This document shows, piece after piece, positions 55,232 to 64,000 of a stretch of DNA of 64,000 nt (the first letter of the stretch is position 1; each line of letters begins with the position of its first letter). Under the pieces are notes generated by a model that worked only from the letters and a program-made list of their open reading frames with translations, was not told the DNA's origin and did no database searches. The stretch lies in assembly GCA_963965975.1 (NCBI GenBank), contig CAWYPL010000003.1, positions 1-64,000 on the forward strand, written 5' to 3'. Origin of the DNA: Xestospongia bergquistia (lineage: Eukaryota; Porifera; Demospongiae; Haplosclerida; Petrosiidae). Both the position numbers and the translations under genes were made by a program.

Positions 55232-56200
55232 CTAGAAGATGACAATGAAGTCATAGACATCACCACAGGGTGGCATGAAGAAATAGATGTAAAAATGTAT
55301 GACTCAAATAATGCAAATATTCTGTCCATACCTAGGGGCCCAAGATACATCCACCCAGACAGTGATCTTCATTCAAGACCAACCATCAACAGTAAAGCAG
55401 ATTTAAAAGAAATGTACCCCAAATGTTTTGGTGGTGTTGGTATGTTCAAGGATTTTGAATATGAAATTAAGGTTGATCCAAAGGTGAAACCAGTGGTCCA
55501 TGCACCAAGGAGAGTCCCAATTGCTTTACAACTCAAACTAGAGGCAGCTCTAGATGAGATGGAGAAGAAAGGTATAATATCAAAGGTAGAAGGGTTTACC
55601 CCCTGGACCAACTCACTTGTGATCTGGGAGAAAGCAAATGGTAAGTTGAGGATTTGTTTAAATCCTAAGGATTTAAATACAGCAATCATAGATGATTACC
55701 ATCCTATTCCTACCCTACATGACATAACCCACAAGTTAAATGGTTCAACTTTGTATGGCAAGCTAGATGTAGATTCAGGTTATTGGAATGTAAAATTAAC
55801 AAAAGAGTCATCTATGTTAACAACATTTAATTTCAATATACTAGACTAGGTAAATATAAGTTTGAAAGATTACCTTTTGGGGTTAAAACCTCTCAGAATA
55901 CATTTCAGAGAAAGGTTGATGAAACATGCTATGCATGCAGAGGTGTGGTGGGAATAGCAGATGACATTTTGGTATATGGGACAGAAAGCAATTTTGACCT
56001 CCACTTGTATGAAGTTATGGAAGCCACAAGACAAGCAGGTATAAAGTTGAACTATGATGAATGTATCATAAAGACCAAGTCCTGTAGTTCTTTTGGAAAT
56101 GTTTACACTCCAGCAGGTGTGAAACCAGACCCAAAGAAGGTGGAAGCCATAAATAAGATGGAATCTCCTATCAACAAGCAACAGTTGCAGAGTTTCCTAG
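55232..56200 (+). pseudogene. pol: Reverse transcriptase of gypsy D
   Basis: The 184-codon frame to 55,849 includes IKVDPKVKPVVHAPRRVPIA, RICLNPKDLNTAI and the box YGKLDVDSGYWNVKL. A 2-bp insertion near 55,845 creates a stop (gypsy C keeps the normal reading there). The second frame from about 55,860 has FERLPFGVKTSQNTFQRKVD, then the catalytic box VGIADDILVYG (55,945 on) and the thumb IKTKSCSSFGNVYTPAGVKPD. Both catalytic aspartates are present. The IADD form is seen in some gypsy lineages (mag-like). Confidence 0.9.
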
Positions 56201-56745
56201 GTATGTTGACCTATTTAGGTCAATCTGTTCAAAATGTTTCAGATATGACATATAATATGAGGAAACTCCTCAAAGAGAATGCTTTATTTCAGTGGACTGA
56301 GACCCATGAAGCTGATTTCCAAAAGCTGAAGGAGGTGTTTACCAGTGAGTGTTTAGCATATTTTGACCAAAAGAGAGGTATCTTTTTGCAGGTTGATGCT
56401 TCAATCCAAGGATTAGGTGCAGCCCTGATGCAAAAAGATCAGCAAGGTAGACTGAAACCAGTTGCATATGCATCAAAGAGTCTCACTGATGTTGAGAAGA
56501 GATATTCAAATATTGAGCATGAATTACTTGCAGTTGTCTTTGACTGTATTAGATTCCATCACTGTTTGTATGCTAGAAAATGTGAATGTCACAGTGACCA
56601 TAAACCTTTAGAAGACATCTATCTGAAACATTTAAGTGATGCCCCTGCAAGGCTACAGAGACTATTGCTGAAACTCCTGCCATGTAATTTAACCATTAAG
56701 TACATTCCAGGTAAGAATGTGGCAGTAACAGATGCCTTCTCATGA
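56201..56745 (+). pseudogene. pol: RNase H of gypsy D
   Basis: Continuous with the RT frame. It includes FLGMLTYLGQSVQNVSDMTY (connection), IFLQVDASIQGLGAALMQKD with the catalytic Asp, PVAYASKSLTDVEKRYSNIE with Glu, and CECHSDHKPLEDIYLKHLS. It ends KYIPGKNVAVTDAFS then TGA, the position where CGA arginine is expected. Gypsy C has the same TGA. Confidence 0.9.
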
Positions 56746-58070
56746 GTAAACCCTAATGGCAACACCAAGGTTAAAGGGTTGGATGTTACAGTTCATGAAA
56801 TGAGTCCATATATTAGTCATTTGCAGCAGGTGCATATCCAGAGAGCCACCCAGGAAGACCAGGTGCTACAGATGTTGATGAGCAAAATGATAGAAGGCTT
56901 TCCAGAACACATCAAGCAACTTCCTGTGGTATTGAGACCATTTTGGCAAATTAGAGATGATTTGTCAATAGAGCACCCCTGTTTGACATACCAAGGTAGG
57001 TATTATATACCTAAAGCTATTAGAGAACAAGCCTCAGCAAGTCTCCATATAGGTCATCCAGGTATATTAAAGAAGAAGCATAGGGCACAGCAAAGTATGT
57101 ACTGGTTAGGTATCAATAAGGACATTGAGAACCATGTAATGTCATGCGATCCTTGTCAGGTAAATGGTAGAAGTCAGCCAAAGGAACCAATAATACCTTT
57201 TGCAGTGCCAAACAGACCTTGCCAATGAGTAGGTACAGATCTATTTCACCACAACAAGGGTTGGTATGTTATTGTAGCTGATTATTACTCCAAATACCCA
57301 TGGATACAAGCCCTGCCAGCAACAGGTTCTAAGGATGTGATCTCTGCCATTAAGTCTTGTTTTGCAGAATATGGCATACCAGAAGATGTCATAAGTGACA
57401 ATGGGAGTCAGTTCACCAGCCAGGAGTACCAGTTGTTCACAGCATCATATGGTTTCAAGCTGACCACAAGCAGTCCCCACTATCCAAGAGGTCATGCTTT
57501 TGTAGAGTGACAGGTGCAAAGCATCAAGAAGCTACTTACCAAGTGCAGCCAAGATGGGTCTGACCCATTACTAGCACTGCTTCAGCTGAGAACCACAACA
57601 ATTGACAGCAGAACCCCATCACCAAGTGAGCTGCTACAAAACAGGAAACTGTGCACAACACTGCCTGTGAACATCAGGCCTCCTCTCAATAGTGAGGCCA
57701 TCACAGCATCATTGCAAGCCATGCAGAGGTTTAGCCATCATGATGCTCATGCCAAGGAGATGATAGATCTCATCCCAAGGCAACCTGTTTCTGTGCAAGA
57801 CCCACATACAGGTGGGTCCCACTTAAGCCGGATTTTTTGGGAGCATGCAAATCTGTCCGGCTTATCAATTATCTGGCTTATCAGTACTAATTTGCATTAA
57901 ATTAATTAAATTATACAAAAATGAAATTATACAAAAAATCCGGGCTAAGCGGGAATCCGGCTTAACCGCTGTATGGCTTAAGCGGGACCCACCTGTACCA
58001 GAACATGGTATGAAGGTGCTACTGTGTCCAAGGCTGAGACCCCAAGATCATATATGGTGCAAACAAAGAT
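56746..58070 (+). pseudogene. pol: Integrase of gypsy D, interrupted by a MITE
   Basis: The 149-codon frame 56,779-57,228 has the zinc-binding HHCC (LHIGHPGILKKKHRAQ, ENHVMSCDPCQ). After a TGA the core continues VGTDLFHHNKGWYVIVADYY (about 57,229-57,290), DVISDNGSQFTSQEYQLF (57,385-57,440) and HYPRGHAFVE, then TGA where C reads CAA. Frame 57,514 on gives the end of the core and PRQPVSVQDPHT. The MITE splits the C-terminal domain at 57,809. After it WYEGATVSKAETPRSY resumes. About 70 bp at the end are deleted relative to C. Confidence 0.9.
57809..57995. mobile_element. Tigger/pogo-like MITE, copy 2, in gypsy D integrase
   Basis: 187 bp with ends CAGGTGGGTCCCACTTAAGC and, inverted, CAGGTGGGTCCCGCTTAAGC. 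It is flanked by TA (57,807-57,808 and 57,996-57,997). Gypsy C has the unoccupied site ACCCACATACCAAAACATGG with a single TA, proving insertion and target duplication. CpG is retained inside, suggesting it is younger than its host. Confidence 0.93.
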
Positions 58071-58540
58071 CAGAAAGTGATAAGGTTGCAGGTAAAGCCA
58101 AAAGAAGTGCCAAAGGTACCAGTTATACAGGAAAGTGTAAATAGGCCTAGTGTAGTGAAAGTTCCATTAGTAAAAAGTGAGAATGATAGTATATTGAAAG
58201 TGAAATGATGGAGGGAAAAACCCCATGGTTTGTGCCAAAATGAGAGCAAAAGAGGAAAAGAAAAGTGAAAGTGAGGAAGTAATACAAAAAAGTGAAGCCC
58301 AAAACCCCAGGGTTGGCCATAATAATGCCACACCCACAGTCTCAGCCTCCCAAGCCCCTGACCCAAAACCAAATCCTATACCACCAATGGAACTGAGGAG
58401 GTCAGCAAGAGCTCATAAGCCTAACCCAAGGTATATGGCCACCATAGTAAAGGAAATAGGTAATACTATGAATTACCCATGTGGACTTTCTTTCATGAAA
58501 GCAAAGAAAACTGTAAATATAGAACATGTATGATATTGTA
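58071..58540 (+). pseudogene. pol: Pol C-terminal tail of gypsy D
   Basis: Matches 44,985-45,445 of gypsy C: VPKVPVIQESVNRPSVV-like text, then the 102-codon frame 58,225-58,533 with SEEVIQKSEAQNPRVGHNN, RRSARAHKPNPRYMATIVKE and CGLSFMKAKKTVNIEHV. Lys/Glu/Pro-rich, no catalytic motif. Confidence 0.7.
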
Positions 58541-58724
58541 AATCAGACTAATAAGTATAATATTATATAATTTTAAAGATTGTTATAATTGTAATAATTA
58601 TAATAATTGTAGTAATGATAATAATTGTAGTAACTGTAATTGTAATAAGTGTATAATATTGTATAATTCTATTATGTGATCCTATATAAGTAAATAGGCA
58701 TTTATTATTTTTTTGTGAGGGGGA
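58541..58724 (+). other. AT-rich 3' UTR and polypurine tract of gypsy D
   Basis: TAATAATTGTAATAA repeats, then GTGAGGGGGA directly before the LTR, as in gypsy C. Confidence 0.75.
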
Positions 58725-59155
58725 TGTTACATATGCTGTTCCTAAGTTAGAATCCACCTCTACGTGTCAGGCAAATTCCATCTAAATGTCATAAGGATGA
58801 CATCTGTCATCCAGGCTAAAGTGGTATGTGTCAAATCAATTTCCTACCAGCATAAGCAGCATTTCCTATTAGCATAAGTAGATTAAGTAAACACATTCAA
58901 ACCTTAAGCCTTAACCTTAATCTTTAACTGTCAATTAAATCAATAAGGAAGCAGACTAATCCCTTCCTGTAATGTACCATATAAATACTCTGGCAAAATT
59001 CAATAATATTCATTCAATGACTTGATGTAAAGGAATAACCAATAGCTTGAATAAAGGATCACAGATCACATGTATATTGGAGAGTATTAGTTATTTATTA
59101 CTCTGCAAAGAACTCTGAAGGACTGGATATACACATACTAGTGCATTCTATAACA
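58725..59155 (+). repeat. 3' LTR of gypsy D
   Basis: 431 bp, TGTTACATATGC to CATTCTATAACA, homologous to both gypsy C LTRs. The CCATATAAATACTCTGG TATA region is kept (about 58,977-58,993). It has the same orientation of the segment that is inverted in the gypsy C 3' LTR, which shows which state is ancestral. Confidence 0.9.
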
Positions 59156-60314
59156 CCGGCATGAATAAAATGCTTATATGGGACCTTGTGGATCTAACTA
59201 CCTATGAAATTTTTTGCAGTTTTTTCTATGGATGTTACCTCATTAATTTTACATACTGTGACATTTTGTATATTTCACAATCAACAACAAACAATAATAT
59301 GGTACAGACATTATTTGTGAAACAAATTGACCTATCCTTTACCTGGCCATGAAATTGTCTTCAGTTTTTGTGATGGATTAATAAGTGTCATCTCATAAAT
59401 GGGGGATCATAGAGTTTTAGTCCAATTAATGGTTCAGCTGATGAATAACTCAAGTCTACTTAAGTGCAGTTTCACTGGTATTTATTGATCAGCAGTAAGT
59501 CTACAAATCATTAATGTACAACTCACAGGTAAAATTAACAATCAATACCTGTTCCATAGATCAGATACTAGCACCTGATTGGTTACTTGATACTCAGACC
59601 ACAAATGTCTCAAAAGTGATCCATCTACTGCCAATAGGGCTTTCTGTAGGTCTCTGTAGCACATGCATGAATACAACACTCATGTCCTCAAGGTATAATA
59701 TTCACTAGAGCCAAATGGTCAAGCCTAGGAGGCAGTCACCTAAGAGTATACATGCTGAAGGCCACATGTGGCCCCCAATTAAGAATGGAATGCTTATTTT
59801 ATTGGTATGTTAATGGTACTGCATACTGCCTTTTATATTTACTTGTATATCATTGGTTGACTCAGTATGTGCATTTAAGACAGGTGACTGCACACTCAAG
59901 GTCAGCTTGAGGGCATACCAATAACTTACAAGATAGGTTTGCAATATTTTATTTGATAAATTCTATATAGTGTAGAAGATAACATGGTAGTAAAACTACT
60001 TGGCATTTATATGTATAATTAAAAGAAATTGAACAAATGATAACTCTAAATGTAAAGTTATTTATTGATCATGGTAAAGTCACAGATATAGAGGTCATGT
60101 TCAAATATTGGTAACAACAATCAGGCAATGTCTTCATCTTCTGAGGTTTCTATTGTGCCTCCTTTTAAGCTGCTTCTGTCCTTTTAATGCCCACATGGGG
60201 CAATTGTGGTCTGGTGCAAATTCCTAGTGGATGCACAGGTCTTCCATTGAGGGGTGAAGGCAGACTATGTCATCTGGGTGTTGAGTGCTCTGGACAAATT
60301 CTACAGGATGCTGG
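59156..60314. other. Intergenic, nothing recognised
   Basis: Low-CpG sequence with only short frames (59,161-59,352, 59,514-59,708) lacking recognisable domains. Confidence 0.45.
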
Positions 60315-60371
<57 letters not shown>

Positions 60372-60372
60372 T
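60315..60372. repeat. (AAT)n microsatellite
   Basis: About 19 uninterrupted AAT units, which serve as the tail of the 5S-derived SINE on the minus strand. Confidence 0.97.
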
Positions 60373-60804
60373 TTAGGTACTTGATATAGTGCACTATAGA
60401 ATACTTGAAGTATTATTGAATGCACTTCACATGTTTTCACTGCTCGGGCCACTTTCCATTCTGTATCATTCAGTTTCTTGAGGGGGAGCCACCCCCTCCC
60501 AGATCAACTCCCTGGGGAGCATACAGGTCAGCCTCTCATGCAAGGCCATACCTCTTTTTTGTTCAGCCCTTCAGCACAGCACTTCGCACATTGACCTGCT
60601 CATAGATAGAAGGACGGTGGTTGGGCATATTCTGATGGACCACACATGTTCTTTTATGTGCACCAGCCACATAGACATGACAGCACACAACCCAGCCTTT
60701 TTATGAGTTAGGTAGCACTCTGTGAACTCTTGTATGCTCATATGACATAAGCCATAGCAGAACACAGCAGGCATCACATCCTGGCAGCTGCCAGTGTAGC
60801 TTAG

Positions 60805-60877
60805 ACGGTCACCCATCCAAGTACTAACTGGGCTTGGAGCTGCTTAACTTCAGTGATCGGACTGTGAATGGTTGCAC
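60805..60877 (-). rRNA. 5S rRNA-like head of the SINE (pseudogene)
   Basis: Minus strand: TCCGATCACTGAAGTTAAGC, then CCAAGCCCAGTTAGTACTTGG and ATGGGTGACCG, all conserved parts of eukaryotic 5S rRNA (about positions 30-90, including the internal control region). The first part and the 3' end of 5S are missing or changed, so it is not a functional 5S gene. Confidence 0.85.
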
Positions 60878-61310
60878 CTTACCAACAAGCTCACTGCTGG
60901 ATGCTGGATGACATGGCAAAGACTAGATATGACCAACAAATGTCAAGGAGCTCTTCAGTGCACTGGATATTCAAATGTTCCAATTTTGTATCATCAGGTT
61001 CACTATGGGCAGGAATCCTCTTGTCTTATGTTGCAGGAACTAGGAACAATTTTGCATTTGTCTTTCTGATAGGGGTGTATTTGCTTGTTGGTGATGCTCC
61101 AGATGAGCACAAGATGGCACAGTAGAACTACTCAATATGTTCTGTAATGAACTTTAAGGTATAATGCATGATGAAGCTATTCACATTTATGATAAGTCTT
61201 GCTGTGTAATAGTTTTGGTATGTGCATGTCACCAGGACCTTTACTCTAGCTTATTTATGTTTCCAATATAAACATGCTAAGGAGTGTTATCTAATGGTAA
61301 CTGTGGCAGA
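60878..61310. other. Intergenic, nothing recognised
   Basis: Overlapping frames at 60,868-61,125 show no recognisable domain. Confidence 0.35.
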
Positions 61311-61313
61311 AAA

Positions 61314-61315
<2 letters not shown>

Positions 61316-61386
<71 letters not shown>
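61316..61386. repeat. (TA)n microsatellite
   Basis: About 35 uninterrupted TA units. Confidence 0.98.
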
Positions 61387-61388
<2 letters not shown>

Positions 61389-62010
61389 TGTCATGTTTAA
61401 AGTAATCTTTTATACATGAAGGTTCAGGATCAAGGTAATTGTTTGTTTGCTGCTTCCAGTGGGAGTTCTTTAGGGAAGCTGACTGAGGTATTTTATTTTT
61501 ACTAACATTATTTTACATATGAAATGGTTTGTCACCAAGAAAAATAGTTATGATTTATTTGTGAGGCTGGTGATTGAATAAAGGGGATGCAAATGTATTG
61601 GCACAAAAAAATGAGAGATCAGAGTGAACTGTCTCTCTCAGAAGTACCCATATGTTAGTTGGCATCATGTTTATAGTTGTAATGTAACCATTTTTATATT
61701 TCTATTTGAAACAATATTTCTACTATTTTTGTATATATTGATCAGAATTGTTGAGGTACTGAGGTAGCTTTATAAGTCAGGACTAACAAGGACTATTCAG
61801 CTTAGTGTAGGGAGTTGTAGTTTTAGTGAGAATTTAATGCAAAGAATGTGATTTACTTGAAGCACTTACATGTGATGGCATTATCCCTCTTTATCATGAA
61901 GGTATTAGAGTTATATACCTATTCTGGAGGTAGTAGCTGCAGTGACCCTATTGCCAATGGGGCATGCCAGTTCCCCTGGTGCCAATGAAGTTGGTTACAT
62001 TTTAAAGACA
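61387..62010. other. Intergenic, nothing recognised
   Basis: No frame or repeat recognised. Confidence 0.45.
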
Positions 62011-62016
62011 CACACA

Positions 62017-62070
<54 letters not shown>
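62010..62070. repeat. (CA)n/(TA)n microsatellite
   Basis: ACACACAC followed by ATATATGTATA and about 22 TA units. Confidence 0.97.
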
Positions 62071-62072
<2 letters not shown>

Positions 62073-63555
62073 GTCTCATTTGAAAACCTTTTTCCTGTGT
62101 CTCCAACCCATGCACATATTTGTTAAACATATGTGGGCACATCTTGGTAGGTTGCCTACCTGACATTGGTTGTTAGGGTCAGAATTGCTGTCTGGTTGCA
62201 TGTACACATGCTTGGGAAGTATATCTCCCTCTGACACATGCACATACTTCCAGATGTGCATCCGGTGTGGGATTTCCTGGTATATCTGTATCCCTTTTTA
62301 GGTTAGTTTGAAGCTGTATATATATCTAATATATGTATGACCACTCTTTGTATTAAATGATTTTTTATATCCTTTTTTGCTGAAAAGATGTTTGGCTGTT
62401 TGAAAAGGTGAAAGTTACTTCTTTTTATCTGTTTTATGGAAACCTGAACAACATGTCCCATTCAGCCATGATATGTGTCGTGAGTTGTATCTTAAATTTT
62501 ACTACTAGATGGGATAAGGATCTGCTATCACTTGTAAAGATATATTGCTGGGTTTGTGACTTTTGTAAAGGAAACCATGGAATATTGTGTAATTCTGTTT
62601 TGTTTTGTAGACTTCCATAGCTGATGGAACTTGTAATTATTGCTTTTATTTATGTTTTTAGCAGGACAAATGGTTGGTTTTTCTGATTTTTCTAGTTTTT
62701 GTCTGGTATTTAAGTTTGAAGTGAAACACTCCTGTTTTAATTTAGTTTTTAAGTAGGGTTGGGTTTCCATCAGTAATGTAGAAAAGATAGGGCATATATA
62801 AAGTGCACTCCTTTCAATGGCCTTGATTATTTGTTAAATTCTGGGGTGGGTATTGTTTTTATGATCAAATTGAATTGCCAAAATTATACAAACTTTCAAT
62901 TGAGGGAAACATGATCATTATAAAATTTATTCATTTATTACTCAATTACTCAAGTGGAGATCTGATGATTGTACATGCCAATACCCAATGTTATTATGCT
63001 ATTAATTGATTAATGGGTATTGGAATTGAAAGCAAAATAAGAAAGGAGATACCTTCAGATCTTTGTGCTAAGGGTCTCACTTACAGTAGTGTGCCATTAG
63101 GGATAACCATTAGAAGCAAAGTATGCTATATCTAAGATCTAATAATTACTGATGTGGACAGTAAGTTAATTTAAGATAGCTAGAATGTTTTATAACTACT
63201 TTCAATGTTCTGTGTAGCAATATGGGTAACTGGCTGGTAGATCTTTTATTGCTTTATTACCTAAGTTTTGACTTTATTGGGGGGAGTATGGGTCATTTAC
63301 TTTTATGGTTAAAGGTGTTAATTATTGAGGGGTTACTTTATGTGGCCACAAATTGCAGGGATGAGAGGGATTCCTTTTGCTTGATTCATTTCATTTCTTA
63401 CTGTTAAAGTAGTGTCAATGTCTGGATGAACATTGGGTAACATGTGCTGAGAGCTATTATTCCTGCATCTTCCTTGTGTTTTCTTTTGATTTTTTCTTTG
63501 AATTTGGGCCAGTGTGGATGTTTTATTAGATTTCATTTGTGCATGGCATCATGCA
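62071..63555. other. Intergenic, nothing recognised
   Basis: AT-rich. Frames at 62,408-62,620 (plus) and 62,528-62,770 (minus) show no recognisable domain. Confidence 0.4.
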
Positions 63556-63559
63556 TGGC

Positions 63560-63980
63560 TCACACTTGCTTGTCAAGGGGGAGGGTCACTTGTAGATCAG
63601 TGAATTTGGGAAGAGGGTGTCTGTATGTACATGGCAACCTCAACTGTGATACATCAGGAATTTGTATGTTCATGTTGTCACAGGAGAATATGAATTTTAT
63701 ATGTGAAATGTTAGCAGATTTTAGGGATCCATCTGGGAATTTCAGAGTAATTTCTCCAGCACTATCTGGTTTTCTATAACGTGTCCAGGTAAAAATTAGC
63801 TTCCCAAGTAGACCATGCCTCATACTTGCAAATTGACTCTTTTTGGCATATTTTGTGAATTGTTTATCCAGTCTTTCTTTCATGAGCTTGGCATTATATG
63901 CAGTGGGGTTCCACATTTCCCTTACTGATGTTATGTAATGCAATGCCTTGCTATCTCCTACATATCACAATTGTGGTTTC
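63560..63980 (-). CDS. Unidentified ORF fragment at the right edge
   Basis: A minus frame is open from about 63,970 (after a TGA) to 63,560, about 135 codons. It includes TSVREMWNPTAYNAKLMKER, RHGLLGKLIFTWTRYRKPD and ITLKFPDGSLKSANISHIKF. It is followed by a stop and a Lys-rich continuation in another frame (63,333-63,536). The composition (charged, well spread) looks like real protein, but I recognise no domain. The 5' part lies beyond the window. It may belong to a further mobile element. Confidence 0.35.
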
Positions 63981-64000
63981 AGCACATTGCATAAGGGTGT

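Larger units (their letters stand above)
53366..59155 (+). mobile_element. Gypsy D: sister copy of gypsy C, 5' end in gap
   Basis: Collinear with gypsy C from the late leader to the 3' LTR (58,725-59,155). It lacks the PLE-1 and 28S insertions of C and has its own MITE (57,809-57,995). The gag-protease-RT-RNase H-integrase frame can be followed almost throughout, broken by a few stops and one 2-bp insertion. The target duplication cannot be checked because the left end is in the gap. Confidence 0.92.
60315..60877 (-). mobile_element. 5S rRNA-derived SINE (SINE3-like) with (TTA)n tail
   Basis: On the minus strand the segment starts with a 5S rRNA-like head (60,877 to about 60,805), continues through about 430 bp of noncoding body (with GGTGCACATAAAAGAACATG and CTCCCCAGGGAGTTGATCTG) and ends in (TTA)n at 60,372-60,315. 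A Pol III type I promoter within a 5S-like head and a simple-repeat tail is the plan of SINE3 elements. The body was not matched to a known family. Confidence 0.6.

Noticed and set aside
60270..60452. Minus frame with poly-Tyr
   Set aside because: Translation of the (TTA)n tail of the 5S-derived SINE.
60805..60877. Functional 5S rRNA gene
   Set aside because: The 5' part and 3' end are missing or changed and a long body with simple-repeat tail follows, so a SINE is the better reading.
61222..61419. Frame with repeated Ile-Tyr
   Set aside because: Translation of a TA microsatellite.

Overview
The window looks like nuclear DNA of a repeat-rich, heavily CpG-methylated invertebrate animal. This is an inference. 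The elements (env-bearing Ty3/gypsy, GIY-YIG Penelope-like elements with hammerhead-type ends, a 5S-headed SINE) fit a cnidarian, sponge or similar marine invertebrate, but no host gene fixes the taxon. CpG is very rare nearly everywhere. Most coding remnants carry stops at sites where CGA arginine codons would have decayed to TGA. No intact host gene is present, and almost all coding signal belongs to mobile elements.

Layout. 0.2-1.05 kb: transposase-like relic, interrupted at a CCAG target site by gypsy element A (1,047-10,386, minus), which has LTRs, gag, pol, env and an extra ORF after env. 10.66-11.48 kb: Penelope-like (PLE) fragment between inverted arms carrying hammerhead-like motifs (PLE-3). 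11.5-15.5 kb: intergenic, with one possible spliced locus. 15.86-16.38 kb: CpG-retaining patch with a possible first exon resembling autophagy protein ATG10. 16.43-16.54 kb: a PLE end with a further hammerhead-like motif. 16.7-20.6 kb: 3' half of env-bearing gypsy family B, minus (B1). 20.6-20.8 kb: assembly gap.

20.8-34.6 kb: gypsy element E, plus, split in its RNase H region by a second family-B element (B2, 22,232-31,585; TSD ATAG). 34.6-37.14 kb: PLE-2, a near-palindromic double copy with a 12-bp TSD. 38.2-38.65 kb: LTR- or promoter-like segment. 38.83-49.89 kb: gypsy C, plus, TSD CAAAC, whose integrase contains a patch of 28S rRNA sequence and whose 3' UTR holds a full-length PLE (PLE-1, minus, 15-bp TSD). 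49.9-53.17 kb: CpG-retaining segment with pogo/Tigger-like nonautonomous DNA transposons. 53.2-53.4 kb: gap. 53.37-59.16 kb: gypsy D, sister copy of C, with a MITE inserted at a TA. 59.2-64 kb: intergenic with a 5S-derived SINE, microsatellites and one unidentified ORF at the right edge.

The nesting gives a relative history. Gypsy A is younger than the transposase relic, B2 is younger than E, PLE-1 is younger than C, and the MITE is younger than D. The most unusual items are the 28S rRNA patch inside an integrase gene, the recurrent hammerhead-type motifs at PLE ends, the C2H2 zinc-finger ORF downstream of the GIY-YIG region in PLE-1, and the extra ORFs after env in families A and B.
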